Position numbers and translations under genes: made by a program | The notes under the pieces: generated by a model | Databases searched by the model: none | Seen by the model: the letters and a program-made list of their open reading frames with translations, nothing else | What the model was told of the DNA's origin: nothing | Part shown: positions 22,191 to 33,245 of the stretch, piece after piece | Layout: every line of letters starts with the position of its first letter | Numbering within the stretch: the stretch's first letter is position 1 | Source: Paralichthys olivaceus | Taxonomy: Eukaryota > Chordata > Actinopteri > Pleuronectiformes > Paralichthyidae | Assembly (NCBI RefSeq): GCF_024713975.1 | Contig: NC_091112.1 | Location: 5,273,001-5,337,000 of the forward strand | Length of the DNA: 64,000 bases | Direction of reading: 5' to 3'

Positions 22191-23062
22191 TGTCTCATCT
22201 GACTCCAGACACTTAACCAGAGCCAGGTGAGGCCTGCAGGTGGAGACAGGCAAACAGGGCGAGACCGTGTGGAAAAGGTTATGACATAACCTTGTGCAGC
22301 TTTCATCAAAGTGTAAGAAACACAAAAAAACACTGACTCATCTGTTGCATAAAAGCCTTAACAGTCGGGGTAGTTTATTTCTTACCTTAAAAAAGAATAA
22401 GACTTTCTTTCCAAATATCTGGCCAAGAGGCTCTTTGAAAACTCTAAGTTACCGGCCTTATGTGGAAAAAAATTTGATTTCCAGGTGTTTTTGGCAGCAG
22501 TGAAGCACTGAAATCCAAAGTTCTTTAATCATTACATGCAAAGTCTCTTATCATCTTATCAAGACTTTTTATTTTTTGTTTCAAGCTCTGCAATGAGAGC
22601 TCTGGCCACAAATATGAATTTGTTTTGGAGCTGTGCGCTGCACAACAGCCTGAGTGGAAACGGTCCAGTCACATCTGGTGTTTCTGTGAAGACTTCAGCT
22701 TCACACAATCCTCCACCGACACGTGGCAAAGACAGGAAGACTCAGAGAGGCTGGACTTTTACTGTTGTGGGACAGCACCTATTTCACATCTGAGAACTGC
22801 AGCTTAACTGACTCATTATCAGTGATGATAAAATCAATTAGTAGTTGCTGCCTTAAATCAGAGCATTACTAATAACTGGGACCCTGACGTCTTCTCATGT
22901 GATGACATATATAAAAGAGCTGCTGCTGCTGAATCTCCAGTTGTTTGAGTACAAACGTATTTGAGGTAAATCACATCTTTTTGTGTTTATTAAAACACTA
23001 ACACCACACTGTATCCAAGTTTCAGCAAATACAAAAACAAGCAGACTGTACAAATTAAAAGT
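22191..23062. other. Intergenic between clec3b promoter and exosc7 end
   Basis: No gene signal. Small ORFs at 22294-22503 and 22536-22793 lack recognisable motifs. Confidence 0.4.
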
Positions 23063-23068
23063 TTTATT
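23063..23068 (-). terminator. Poly(A) signal AATAAA of exosc7
   Basis: Minus-strand AATAAA 44 bases beyond the exosc7 stop codon; a second lies at 22985-22990. Either gives a short 3' UTR. Confidence 0.6.
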
Positions 23069-23111
23069 AGAAAACTATGTTTACATGTACATACATCATG
23101 CAGAGACAGTA

Positions 23112-25356
23112 TCAACCGAGGAAGCCGACTTTCTGTCCCTTCTTTCCCAAACTCTCCTCCTGCCGCAGCAGCTTCATGAGCGGAGCATGAAGAGACTTAC
23201 CGACCCGTTTACCGGCCTGGAGACAGAAAAAAAACAAACATAAGTCCTGTTTTAATGTAGAGACGTATTCATGCACAATTAGATTTTTAAAAATGTGATG
23301 CAAGTTTCTCTCTGTATTTTTCATATCTTTTGTAACTTGACATCATTTTCTTAAATAACAGCAGAGTGGGGGTTAATGTTAGAGGAGTAGATTCATATTT
23401 ATTGTATGAAATATTTATAATATCTGAAATAATGTATATAATTACACAAATATTTCTGACAACTACTGTAAAGTATTTAATATCAATAGAAAGTAAAAAG
23501 GCAGCTAAATAAATACTTTGACATTTTGGGAAATATACTTATTAAAATACAAATCACGCATCTGATTTTCTTGGTTATTTTAAATAATAATAACCCGGTT
23601 ATTAGCTCAAGGTCGACTCTCACTGCTTTTGTCATGGTAACGATTTATAATAATATAATAAAAGCAAATTATGCTAATGTGGCAGCAGTGGAGAGAGCGG
23701 GCCAGATGGTGGAGGAGGACGGCCGGACTCACCTCTGTCATTTCAAAGATGCTCTCTGGATCCAAGCTGCCTCCGCCCACCTTCCTCGTGCAGGTGACCG
23801 CGCCCTTGTGCGTGACAGAGATGATCAGGCTCGCCACCGAACACGCCTTCTCCTGCAGCGTCGCGTCCACCACGTGTCTGTGGCCCACCTGCACATAAAC
23901 AGTGTGTCTGTGTCATCATTTGTGTGACAGTGGGCTTTATAAATAGAATATCAGTACATGAGCTCACCTTGCACAAGGTCACGATACAGGGGACATTTTC
24001 TACATTAAGTCTCACGCAGTCATACGGGTCGTCCGACAGCTCAATTTCCTTCGCCCCTTCCTCATCTGCTGAAATGTGCACTTTGGGAATTCTGTTGGTA
24101 ATGAGGTCAGAAGACTTTTTATAACTGAACAATATTATAGCGAGAGGGATCTTTAATTAACAATCCAAACTTAAAACAAACAGCATAATGACACTTTACT
24201 TACTTTGTGTTGAAGAGCGCTGCTTTGATAGCTACTGAAATGGCATCGTACAAGTTTCCGTCACACTGCAGGAGCTGTAGAAACATACAGGAGTGAAATA
24301 TTACCCGAACCAAATAAGAAGTTATTTGAGCAAAAACTCTACAAAACTCATTCAAATTAGGATAGACGACGGCAATGTCTGAACACCCACCAGCACGTCC
24401 ACGTAGAGCACCCAGCAGTGTTCTCCTGCACTGATACACAGACTCTTAAGGTCCACACTGTGTTTGTTGTTGAATACTTTGTAGAGAGTGTTGCTCAGCT
24501 CCGTCCCCAGCTCCTCGCCTCCTCTGCCCTCAAATTCAGGGGTTGCATTGGCCGAACTAGTGAGGGGAGGAGAAAACAAGACAATAAGCATGCGCAGTAA
24601 CAGAATATCTATCCGTCCGAGAGTTTCTGTCCTTTCTTGAGCCCGTGGGAAAGAGGTGAGGAAAAATTAGCCTGCTACACATCTCCACATGAGTGTTGAA
24701 TGTTTCTTGTAAATAGATTCACACGTCCCCTGGATTTGGTGAAGTTACATTTCACAGAGAACAGACTATACAACTCCTCCTAGTGGCAGAGAATACATTG
24801 AAACACTACTTAACCTGTTCACCTACAATTCTAATTGTATGAATTAGGAAATATATATTTTAAAAATAATACTTTTTGAATTTTAAATCTTTATTTTGTG
24901 ATTTTTAAGACAAACTCTGTTTGTTAAAACAACATAACTCTTTTAGCATTCATTGCTGTCTGAGGACATTTCACTGTTTTGATCTGCTTTCCCATAACAC
25001 TGAGGGACAATGAATTCATAACTTGAAAACTAAGTCTCATTTTCAAAACGCTTGATTCTTGTTATGCATGACTTTATGCACCACACGTACCAGTCAACAA
25101 AGAACTCCAAATAACCTTCATTAGGTACCAGGGGCCTCGGTTTTCCTATGTCAGCCTTAATCCCAACCAGCACTGCTGTGTGGCCCTGACGGAGACACAA
25201 CATGAAATCATAGACAATCAGTCAGTGAAAATACACACATCCTAAATGAGAGAAGAAATTACATGTGCAGAAACAAGATGTGAGTTAGAGCCTGGAGAAA
25301 AAATAATGAATGTTGGACTTGTGCTGCAGATGCTGAGGTACTGTGTGTGTGTGTGT

Positions 25357-25412
<56 letters not shown>

Positions 25413-25734
25413 CAGTGTGACTTTGGCAGATCCGTCAGTGTTGGACACCACGTCAGTCTCGATCTCCATGTGTCTGTAGTCCTCACAGCCTCGTCCATCC
25501 ACCCTCAGGTCATCCTGGTGTCCACAATCAACATGTCAACAACAACAACACCACCGGCTCTGTTAGCATCGTGCTAACGCAGCTAGCCTTTCCGGGGTCG
25601 CACAGCACCAGCCGCTGCTCCACAGAGACATCGTTTAACATGGGGACTTAGGTGCGGACGTGTGAAAACGAACTCACCCGTATTCCGTGTAAAATGTAGA
25701 CCTTCTCCGCCTCGCTGACTTTTACAGTCGCCAT
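23112..25734 (-). CDS. exosc7: Exosome core subunit RRP42 (8 coding exons)
   Basis: Minus-strand exons 25678-25734, 25413-25514, 25091-25185, 24391-24556, 24204-24274, 23968-24091, 23733-23888 and 23112-23216 sum to 876 bases, 291 aa, exactly the human length. The RNase PH-like fold is evident throughout: MATVKVSEAEKVYI, RVDGRGCEDYR, VLVGIKADIGKP, NEGYLEFFVDC, TPEFEGRGGEELG, DLKSLCIS, HCWVLYVDVL, GNLYDAISVAIKAALF, ELSDDPYDCVRL, VENVPCIVTLCK, GHRHVVDATLQEKACSVASL, GSLDPESIFEM, and the C-terminal GKKGQKVGFLG. It is one of six PH-like subunits forming the hexameric ring of the RNA exosome, which is catalytically inert in animals and channels RNA to DIS3/EXOSC10. The exon 2 donor abuts a long CA repeat. 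The fit is complete, with no odd residues noticed. Confidence 0.97.
23516..23546 (+). repeat. Terminal fragment of the GACATTTTGGGAAA MITE family
   Basis: TTTGACATTTTGGGAAATAT matches the end of the same family as the copies at 17455 and 36485. No internal section or second end follows, so it is a fragment in exosc7 intron 7. Confidence 0.5.
25341..25412. repeat. GT/CA microsatellite on the exosc7 exon 2 donor
   Basis: About 72 bases of near-perfect TG repeat on plus (CA on minus), interrupted by one CTC. Read on the minus strand, exosc7 exon 2 ends at 25413 and the intron opens with GTACACACAC. Confidence 0.9.
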
Positions 25735-26639
25735 AATGTTGTAAAAACCACCGGCGGCGCGCGTGTGTGTGTGTGTGTGTGTGTCGCTCTTCTTTCTACG
25801 TCATCAAAAGACCACGGCAAGAAAAATCACTCTCGCTTGAGTTCGTCTGTTTTGCTCACCTGCGCGTCCCGGACGGAGGGACACCCCGCCCAACACCCTC
25901 TGTCACTGAGCATTTATGATGAATACATGCACAAATAAATAAAGATACACACATTTATTCATGTTATATTTGTGACACTGTGCTGGCTGCCTTGAGTCAA
26001 ATTTAAAATAAATTAAATCCAGGCCTCATGACCAAATAGGTAAAGTGTAAACCTGCTCTAATACCACGCTTTAGTACCACAGAAGTAGAATATGTAGCTA
26101 TGACCCTGAGTTTGAAGAAGGACCCTGTTCCAAAATGTACTCTAAGACCTCAAGTAAGTGGTTTTCTGTCCAGCTCATTGGCTCGTAAATTGTGTCTCTG
26201 TCAAATTTCCTTAATACTTTTCTTTGTGGAAAGTGTCAAACTAAGAAAAACATTGACAAGGTCTAAATAATCCATAATGGAAGTATTTGCCTTCAATAAA
26301 TAGACGTAATATTTTATTTTCCTTTTTAATAATGAACTTGATTGTTGAAAATTCTTCATTAGGGTTTCATGACATCATGTGAGGAATCCTTGCCATGACA
26401 CAAAATATATGTTTCAAATGAAAAGTAAGTGGTTGGTCTCTGGCTGCATGAGAAACAGCGACACTGCCATGTGGGGGCCATGTGGGGGCCATGTGGGGGC
26501 CCAATGACAGTGACAGTTTGGCCCCAGGGCCTCGGATGATTTTCCTCCTGCCATGTGTTTAAAAGGCTCAAAGTGGGGATGATGTTGAAATGAACAGATT
26601 ATATTATGTATATTGAATTGTGATGTGAGAGCTTCATCC
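25735..26639. other. exosc7 promoter and divergent intergenic region
   Basis: The first 150 bases include a short GT repeat (about 25763-25784) and CTACGTCATC, a CRE-like site, upstream of exosc7. The rest is AT-rich. Three perfect 11-base tandem copies of CCATGTGGGGG lie at 26467-26499. exosc7 and zdhhc3 diverge from this interval. Confidence 0.45.
26467..26499. repeat. Three perfect 11-base tandem units
   Basis: CCATGTGGGGG three times in a row. Confidence 0.9.
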
Positions 26640-26978
26640 AGCGGTCTACAGAGAACGGACAGTCTCACTACCGAGGGTTTCATAGAGAGCGACCTGAGCC
26701 TGAGAGGAGCCGCTGCCTGTCAGACCGCACTCCGGGCTGCAGTGCCCGCCCACAATCAGGGAGACACTTCCGGGTTGGCTCTGCGGGGTTTTGTTGTCCC
26801 TCCGCCCGCAGAGCTGTTCTCTGGACCCGAGGCCTGTTCCGAAGCTCGGCCCTCGGCTGTAGCTTCCACGCGGACCACACAACCACAACCGGCTCGTTGA
26901 GACCGAGGCTGCGGCGGCGGCGAAGGCGGCGGCGGCGAGAGGGAGCGGGGGCCGCGGAGAGCAGCTGCCCGGGGATCG
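26640..26978 (+). promoter_or_regulatory. zdhhc3: zdhhc3 promoter and non-coding exon 1, CpG-rich
   Basis: A CpG-rich stretch with CGGCGG repeats and an ETS-type CACTTCCGGG near 26766. It ends in a strong donor GGGATCG|GTGAGG at 26978, which fits a 5' UTR exon spliced to the acceptor at 30133. The transcription start is not fixed by sequence. The long minus-strand open frame here (26680-27180) is a GC-rich shadow. Confidence 0.6.
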
Positions 26979-29900
26979 GTGAGGCTGGCTCGGGCTGAGC
27001 TATCGGGAGGAGACTCCCACTCTCTGGTTGATCTGTTTTAACCTCACAAGCCTCCAACACTACGAGGGCACTGCAGGAAACCTGTGCAGAGCAGCCCGGA
27101 GACTGCGAGGTTTGTTTTCTTACGACGCATAAAGCTTCCTGTAATTTAATGAAATGTTCAGGCTGTAGGCTGGATAACACCTGGGAGCACAGAGCTCATG
27201 TTCCGGCTGCACACTTACTTCCTGCTCCGGTGTGATTCACCTTCTGGAAGTTCAGTCACTGTGATCCCCGTGATAACTGTGCAATCATAGCAAGAGGTTA
27301 CATAAGCAGCAGGAGAGCCTCTGCTCAAAGGCACTACAGCAGCTCATTGAAATCTCCTTTATGAAGTTTAACAACGTCGTTCTGTTTCCTTCATCCTCCA
27401 TTAAATCAAACACAGCAAAACTCCAAAACGTGTGCAAACAAAGATACCATGTGTATTAACTTATCAGTATAATGAGATGGAATTCTGCAAACAATTCATT
27501 TTCACTAGCAAAGGATTAGTCGTTCATATGTTTGCTAATTATTCAAAGGTGAAAAACATTTAAAAAAAAGTGTGAAGGCTCTGTAAAGAAGTTCAGCATT
27601 AAAAGTTTTTTCAAGTGTGTTTGCTGAATGACAACCAGAACAACCGCAGCAGATGCAAGTGCTTACTCATTCATTTTAAAGGTGAGACAGTGGATGTGAT
27701 AAAAATAAAAGGCCGCACGCAAAACAGCAGAGAACAGTGTACAATATACATTTTTACACTTCAGATGGTTTTTACAGAGAAACATCAAAAGAAAGAAAGA
27801 ATGAAGGGCTTTGTTGATTAACCAATAACCATTCTTTACTCAATCATATCAATCAAACTCAAGTCTCCAGGTTGAAGCTTGACACACACAGGTCGCTAGT
27901 TTAACTTACGGTGTCACACTAAATTCTGTTCCCCGATTAGGAGTTCCCTCATCACGTACTTTATTTTGAAAGCAGCTGTTTCCTCCCTTTGATAGCTGAT
28001 GTATTGGTCCATTAACACTTAACTTTCAAATCTGATCTGGTGTTTCTTGTGTATTTACCCGTCCAGTGTCACAGATAATTTCAAATCACAGTTATCAACA
28101 TGTATGACCCTGTCTGAATACTATGGAGGCACCGTGTTTGGTTACTGCTGGAATAATGTGATGAAGTTGTATAAATACACCTGTGGCGGAAACATTAACG
28201 GTTTTCCACTTTTCAGGTCACAAACCTCTGATTTCACAAGCTGCCAAATGAAATTCTCAGTAAACTGACACCTTTAGTTAAACATTTATTTCACCAGGAG
28301 GTTTGGTCTATTACCCTCTCATCTCTACATCACACATCTGAATTCTTATCGCCCTCCCTGCCCATGAACAGTCCTGTAAATCGTTGACTGGATATATGAC
28401 TGTGCTGTGTATACATTTGGAGTTAGCTCCCTGACACAGTGGGCTGTAAATCTGCAGGGACGTCATGATTAGTCTCATTTCAGCAGCTCTCAGATTTGAA
28501 ACGTTTCTCAGGTTTTGTACAAATGAAGCAGGGCTGCTCTGTGGAGGGTTTCTGTTGCTTTCATCTCATTCAGTCGCTCCCTTAAGTGTAAACACAGTCA
28601 TTGACTGAAAGAAGAAATCTATAGACTTTCACAAAGGAACCCATTCACTGGTTGTTAATGAACCCTGGTTGTTCAGTTAGTTTCATTCCAGGTCTCTTGT
28701 GACTGTGCGTGTTTCTGTCTTGTCTGATCATCTGCATTTTCAGTAAACATCCCTTTCAGGGTCACGTTGTCATCTTTTTTTCTGGTGGAGTGAATTTCTA
28801 AACGAGCAGTTTTCAAGGATCCCCCATCCTGGAACCAGTTTTACTTGAAATGGCTCCGCTCCCACCATCTGAATGGGTCTGACACACAGTCACATGGATG
28901 ACTAACAGTATCCTGACTGATAAAATCAAAACCTGCTTAACAAGGATTTCATCCAAGATTTTGAAATTGTTTTGTCCGTTGGTGAAGTAGACGAGCGAAA
29001 TTGCCTTGATGAGGTTTTTCTGTGCTGAAACTGGAAAAGAGAAGTTTATGGGTTGAACAGTTAATTCAGCAAAATTCTCCCACTCCATAAAAAATATGAA
29101 TCGTATGTCTCCAGTAGCCTAAATGTGGCAGACATGTAAAAAAAAGATATAAAATTTAAGTAGAATACAATGGAAAGTAACAAACAAAAACCTTGATTCC
29201 AGATAGTAAACAACACATACACATTCTAGGGTCCTTTTTGTTTAATCCAGACCTGTCTTTGATTATTTTAGCTCCCAGCCGTGTTGTTTTCACTCCTGTT
29301 CAACTCCTGCCCTCTGCGAACACCGTCCCTGCCAGGACCATTGTCCGGCCCCCAATTGATTCGGACATAAAAGTGAGAGAGGTCTATCGCTCAGTTAAAC
29401 CTAATGATTACTGTTTAGAACTACGCCGAGGCTCAGACGTCCGCGGGGAAGAAGCAGTATATTCTGTGTATAATAATGAGCCCCATTGTCAGTCTCTTCA
29501 TCCACACACACTCAGACCGATCGCTTATTCATCAGCCTCGTCTCCAGACAGAACTGGACTCACACTCAGATCCGGTGCAGCTCTGGACTCAACTGTGTTT
29601 TAAGACCAAATGTGAATTTCAGCTTCTTGATCCAACACCATCTTCCTTTTGATGTGAGAGGAATCTGGATGGGTGGGTTCTCCTGCAGTGAAAGCCTCCT
29701 CCAGAGATTTGTCCTCAACCTCATTTGCTGATTTTCTCCTTTTTAGTCCCCATTCTTCACCATATTCCTCAAGGATGTCCTCATTAGTCTGTTAACACAG
29801 ACTGTTAATTGTTGAGGGACAGCAATTCTACAGTTTGAATGCAGACGGCTCCTTTCCCATTGCGATGAGAAGAATTTTCTGTTTTCCACGGCGCAGACTC

Positions 29901-30133
29901 TGACGTATATCTTCATATTTGGGTAGTGGGAGGACGTGGAGATGCGTCGCCAATCTTTATAAACATCTTAATGCGATTAATCAAGAAAATAATCAGAAGA
30001 TGAATACTCATTATGAAAATAATCAGCAGGAGGCAGCTCAACAATTAAACCACAAACTTAATCCAAATCCCCTGTGTAACTCTGTAATTCTCTTTTTTCT
30101 TTTCCTTTCATCTCTCTTCCCCTCTCCGCTCAG
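26979..30133 (+). other. zdhhc3 intron 1
   Basis: About 3.2 kb between the non-coding exon and the first coding exon. It holds a 136-codon open frame at 29193-29603 without family similarity (see findings). No RNA gene or clear transposon seen. Confidence 0.5.
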
Positions 30134-30134
30134 T

Positions 30135-30161
30135 ATGCGGTCGGGGCCAAGGGCGTTGTAG
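30135..30161 (+). promoter_or_regulatory. Upstream ORF of zdhhc3 (8 codons)
   Basis: ATG at 30135, two bases into the exon, reads MRSGPRAL and stops at TAG 30159-30161; one base later comes the zdhhc3 ATG at 30163. A ribosome that translates it would have to reinitiate almost at once. Confidence 0.6.
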
Positions 30162-30162
30162 G

Positions 30163-33100
30163 ATGAAGAGCCCGGCGCACCGCTCCAGGGACATCGAGCG
30201 CCAAGCTGGCTACCTGAAGCCCGAGCACTGTGCCCCTCCCCCGCCACGCAACAGCTCCGACACCATGTGGTTCATCCGCGACGGCTGCGGCATCGTGTGC
30301 GGCGTCATCACCTGGCTCCTGGTCTTCTACGCCGAGTTCGTGGTGGGGTTTGTGATGCTGCTGCCCGCCAAGAACATTGCCTACAGCCTCTTCAACGGGT
30401 TGCTCTTCAACGGCCTGGCCTTCCTAGCCCTCGCTTCCCACGCCAAGGCCATGTGCACAGACCCGGTCAGTGAGACCATAACCCATAGGAAACGTATCAT
30501 ATGACACCCGACTTAACAGAAACTATAATTTCCTGCCCTGCCATGTCTTTTTCTCCCGTCTCACCCAGGGAGCCGTGCCTAAAGGAAACGCTACCAAAGA
30601 ATTCATCGAAAGCCTGCAGCTCAAACCGGGACAGGTGGTGTACAAGTGTCCCAAGTGCTGCAGCATCAAGCCTGACAGAGCTCATCACTGCAGGTACGCT
30701 GAGTCAACGTGTGAGAAGATTCATTGCAAACCCTGCACCTTGAATGTGAATCTGGGCGTGCAGCGTTCTGCTGATGTGTGCAGCTTCCAGGGGAGAGTCC
30801 TGGAGAGACTCTCCCACAGGGACGCCTCTCCTCTGCGTTCCTGCCCCTCCCCCTGCTCCCTTCTGTTTTTTTAAGGGGTAGATATGAAGCGTCCCCCTGT
30901 AGACTCTGCAGCTTGATAATAGGGAGTTTCCTCTGTGGCTGCTCAGTGTGCGTCCTGGGATCTGGAGGCATGAAAAGTGCAAAAACACAGCGGAGTAATT
31001 GAATTGTAATGAAAGTGAATCAGTTTGGAAGAAGTGGATGATTTTCTTTTGCTTAAATATTGAATCATCTTTGACTGTGGTTCAGATGACACACTTGTCT
31101 CTAATGACCCATAACAATCATATATTACACACAGTTTGGGAGCTTTTTAAATGTGTGTGAACAAAGACACAGAGTCAACACTGCTGAGGACGGACTGACA
31201 GTCTGTTGTTTAAGTTATATTGATATTTCTCTTGCCTATATTTGTCCCATTTTCTCAGTGTCATGATGAATGTTTGTGTCCACAGTGTGTGTAAACGCTG
31301 CATCAAGAAGATGGACCACCACTGTCCCTGGGTGAACAACTGTGTCGGAGAGAACAACCAGAAATACTTTGTGCTCTTCACAGTGAGTCTTTGAGCATGA
31401 CATGATGCAAAATAATGAAAGATCGCATTAATACTCACATCTTACATTATATATATATCTACTATATTATAATAGTACATATATTTTATAATGTATCTAT
31501 ACAAACAAACGACTCCCCTTTATATATTTTTAATATGAATTATGAGTAAATGAGCTCTGCATGTCAGAAAATTTGTTCTTTTGAATAAATACACATCCTC
31601 CAGGGCAGCTGAATGTTTAACTCGGCCTCGATAGCTCAAATTGGGATTTTTACGGCTGCATCTTGCTCGTGTGTGCAGCCGGGCTGACAGCAGGAGTCGT
31701 GTTGCTCTCTGGCCGACAGCAGCACCAACTGTGATACCACTTGTAAAAACTAGGAGGGCCTGATTCCACTTTGACATAATGTCTTGGTCTGATTTTGTTT
31801 TTTCAGATGTACATTGCACTAATTTCCTTCCACGCACTCATCATGGTGGCTTTTCACTTTGTGCTCTGCTTTGAAGAAGACTGGACAAGTGAGTAACAAC
31901 TTACCACCTGTGACTGTAGGATTATAATTTTGATTTATTTAAAAATGTTTATTTAGGAAAAGGGCCTGCATCAGGATAGATTACTATATATTGACTGTTT
32001 TTAATGTACAACTCAATGTCCAAAGGTTTTAAACAAATGAAATGAAAACTCTTCCTCTTCTTCATCAGAGTGCAGTAACTTCTCTCCACCAGCGACCGTC
32101 ATCCTCCTCATCCTCCTCTGCTTTGAAGCTCTCCTCTTTTTGATCTTCACTGCAGTCATGTTTGGGACTCAGGTTCACTCCATCTGTAGCGATGAGACGG
32201 TGAGTGAAACTGCAGTAATTTCACCCCCTCGTCGCTCCACTCTGACCCTCCTGAAAATGAATTTCAGCCGCACCAGTGTCAGGGATGATGGTTGGGTTCA
32301 GGCAGTCGGGTGACAACAGAAGTTGTCAGGATGTACTTTTATTTGAGAGTATCGAGAGGATTATTATGAAACAGACACAGTAAAGTGTCAGAGACTAGAT
32401 TGTGAGTTAGGCTGCAATTTTCTGTCTGAACCCGACTGAGCCAGAGAGAAAACTAAAAGCATGAACCGAACCTGACGTGCATTTCGTTTGTTTGAACATG
32501 ACCCAAACCCGACATTTTGTTGATTACAGGCTTTTGCAGCGTGACAGAACTCGACCCAAGCCCAGAATTAATTAAAAATATTTGACCGAACCCGGCTCGA
32601 TCCATGGAGTTTAGTTAACCAGGCACAGGTGAAGGATTTATTAACAGAAAAACAGTTTGCAGTGGAGCTGCCATCTACACACTGAACCTTTAATGGTTCA
32701 CACAGTTTGTTTTATCATTACTCGGATGTAAATAACCACAGGTAATTGACAGTCTCCAGGGAGATGAACTCATAACGTATCTGCTCAAAACCCCCATCAG
32801 GAGGATGAGTCACACTGTCATAATATTCATCACAGAGATCATCTGTTTCAGTCGACTTCAGTCTAATAGAGCCTGCTGTGTGAGTCACCCAGCTATTAAT
32901 GTCTGAGCGTTTTAAGCTTCAGTTTCAAATCCCTTTTGTTATTTTCTGTTTGTGCGTTACATTTTAAAGACACAGCTTTATCTTCACAGTTGATACCGTC
33001 TGTATTTTGCATCAGCTTTGAATTTGAATCAGTGTTGGAGACTCTTTCTCTCTTCTCAAGTCTTTCATCGTATCTCACTCCTGCAGGGTATCGAGCAGCT

Positions 33101-33245
33101 GAAGAAGGAGGAGAGACGATGGGCCAAAAAGTCTAAATGGATGAATCTGAAGGTGGTGTTTGGCCATCCCTTCTCCGTAGCCTGGCTGAGCCCATTTGCA
33201 AAACCCGACCACGGCAAGGCGGACGTTTACCAGTATATAGTGTGA
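30163..33245 (+). CDS. zdhhc3: DHHC palmitoyltransferase 3 / GODZ (6 coding exons)
   Basis: Exons 30163-30465, 30569-30693, 31286-31382, 31807-31888, 32069-32199 and 33087-33245 give 298 aa, about the length of the human short isoform. The N-terminus reads [18 protein letters not shown], then [19 protein letters not shown] (TM1), a second helix, and [15 protein letters not shown] over the exon 1/2 join. The zinc-binding cysteine-rich domain has [19 protein letters not shown] and the catalytic [13 protein letters not shown]. Then come [12 protein letters not shown] (TM3), [15 protein letters not shown] (TM4), and [13 protein letters not shown] (TTxE-like region). The C-terminus ends [10 protein letters not shown], as in ZDHHC3 and unlike ZDHHC7. 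It is a Golgi enzyme that S-acylates GABA-A receptor gamma2, integrins and other proteins via a Cys-acyl intermediate. An 8-codon upstream ORF lies directly before the start. Confidence 0.96.
32215..32610. repeat. Possible old dispersed repeat with AACCCGAC motifs
   Basis: Short words such as GAACCCGACTGAGC, CCAAACCCGAC and GAACCCGGCTCG recur, with GGGTTCAGGCAGTCGGG in the other orientation near the left. I recall similar sequence in fish repeats, but the boundaries and family are unclear. Lies in zdhhc3 intron 5. Confidence 0.3.

Noticed and set aside
25246-25577. Frames of CVCVCV or THTHTH
   Set aside because: Translation of the GT/CA microsatellite; likewise near 47633-47870 and 54277-54657.
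26680-27180. 166-codon minus-strand open frame
   Set aside because: It lies in the CpG-rich zdhhc3 exon 1 region; arginine/proline/alanine-rich shadow with no domain.
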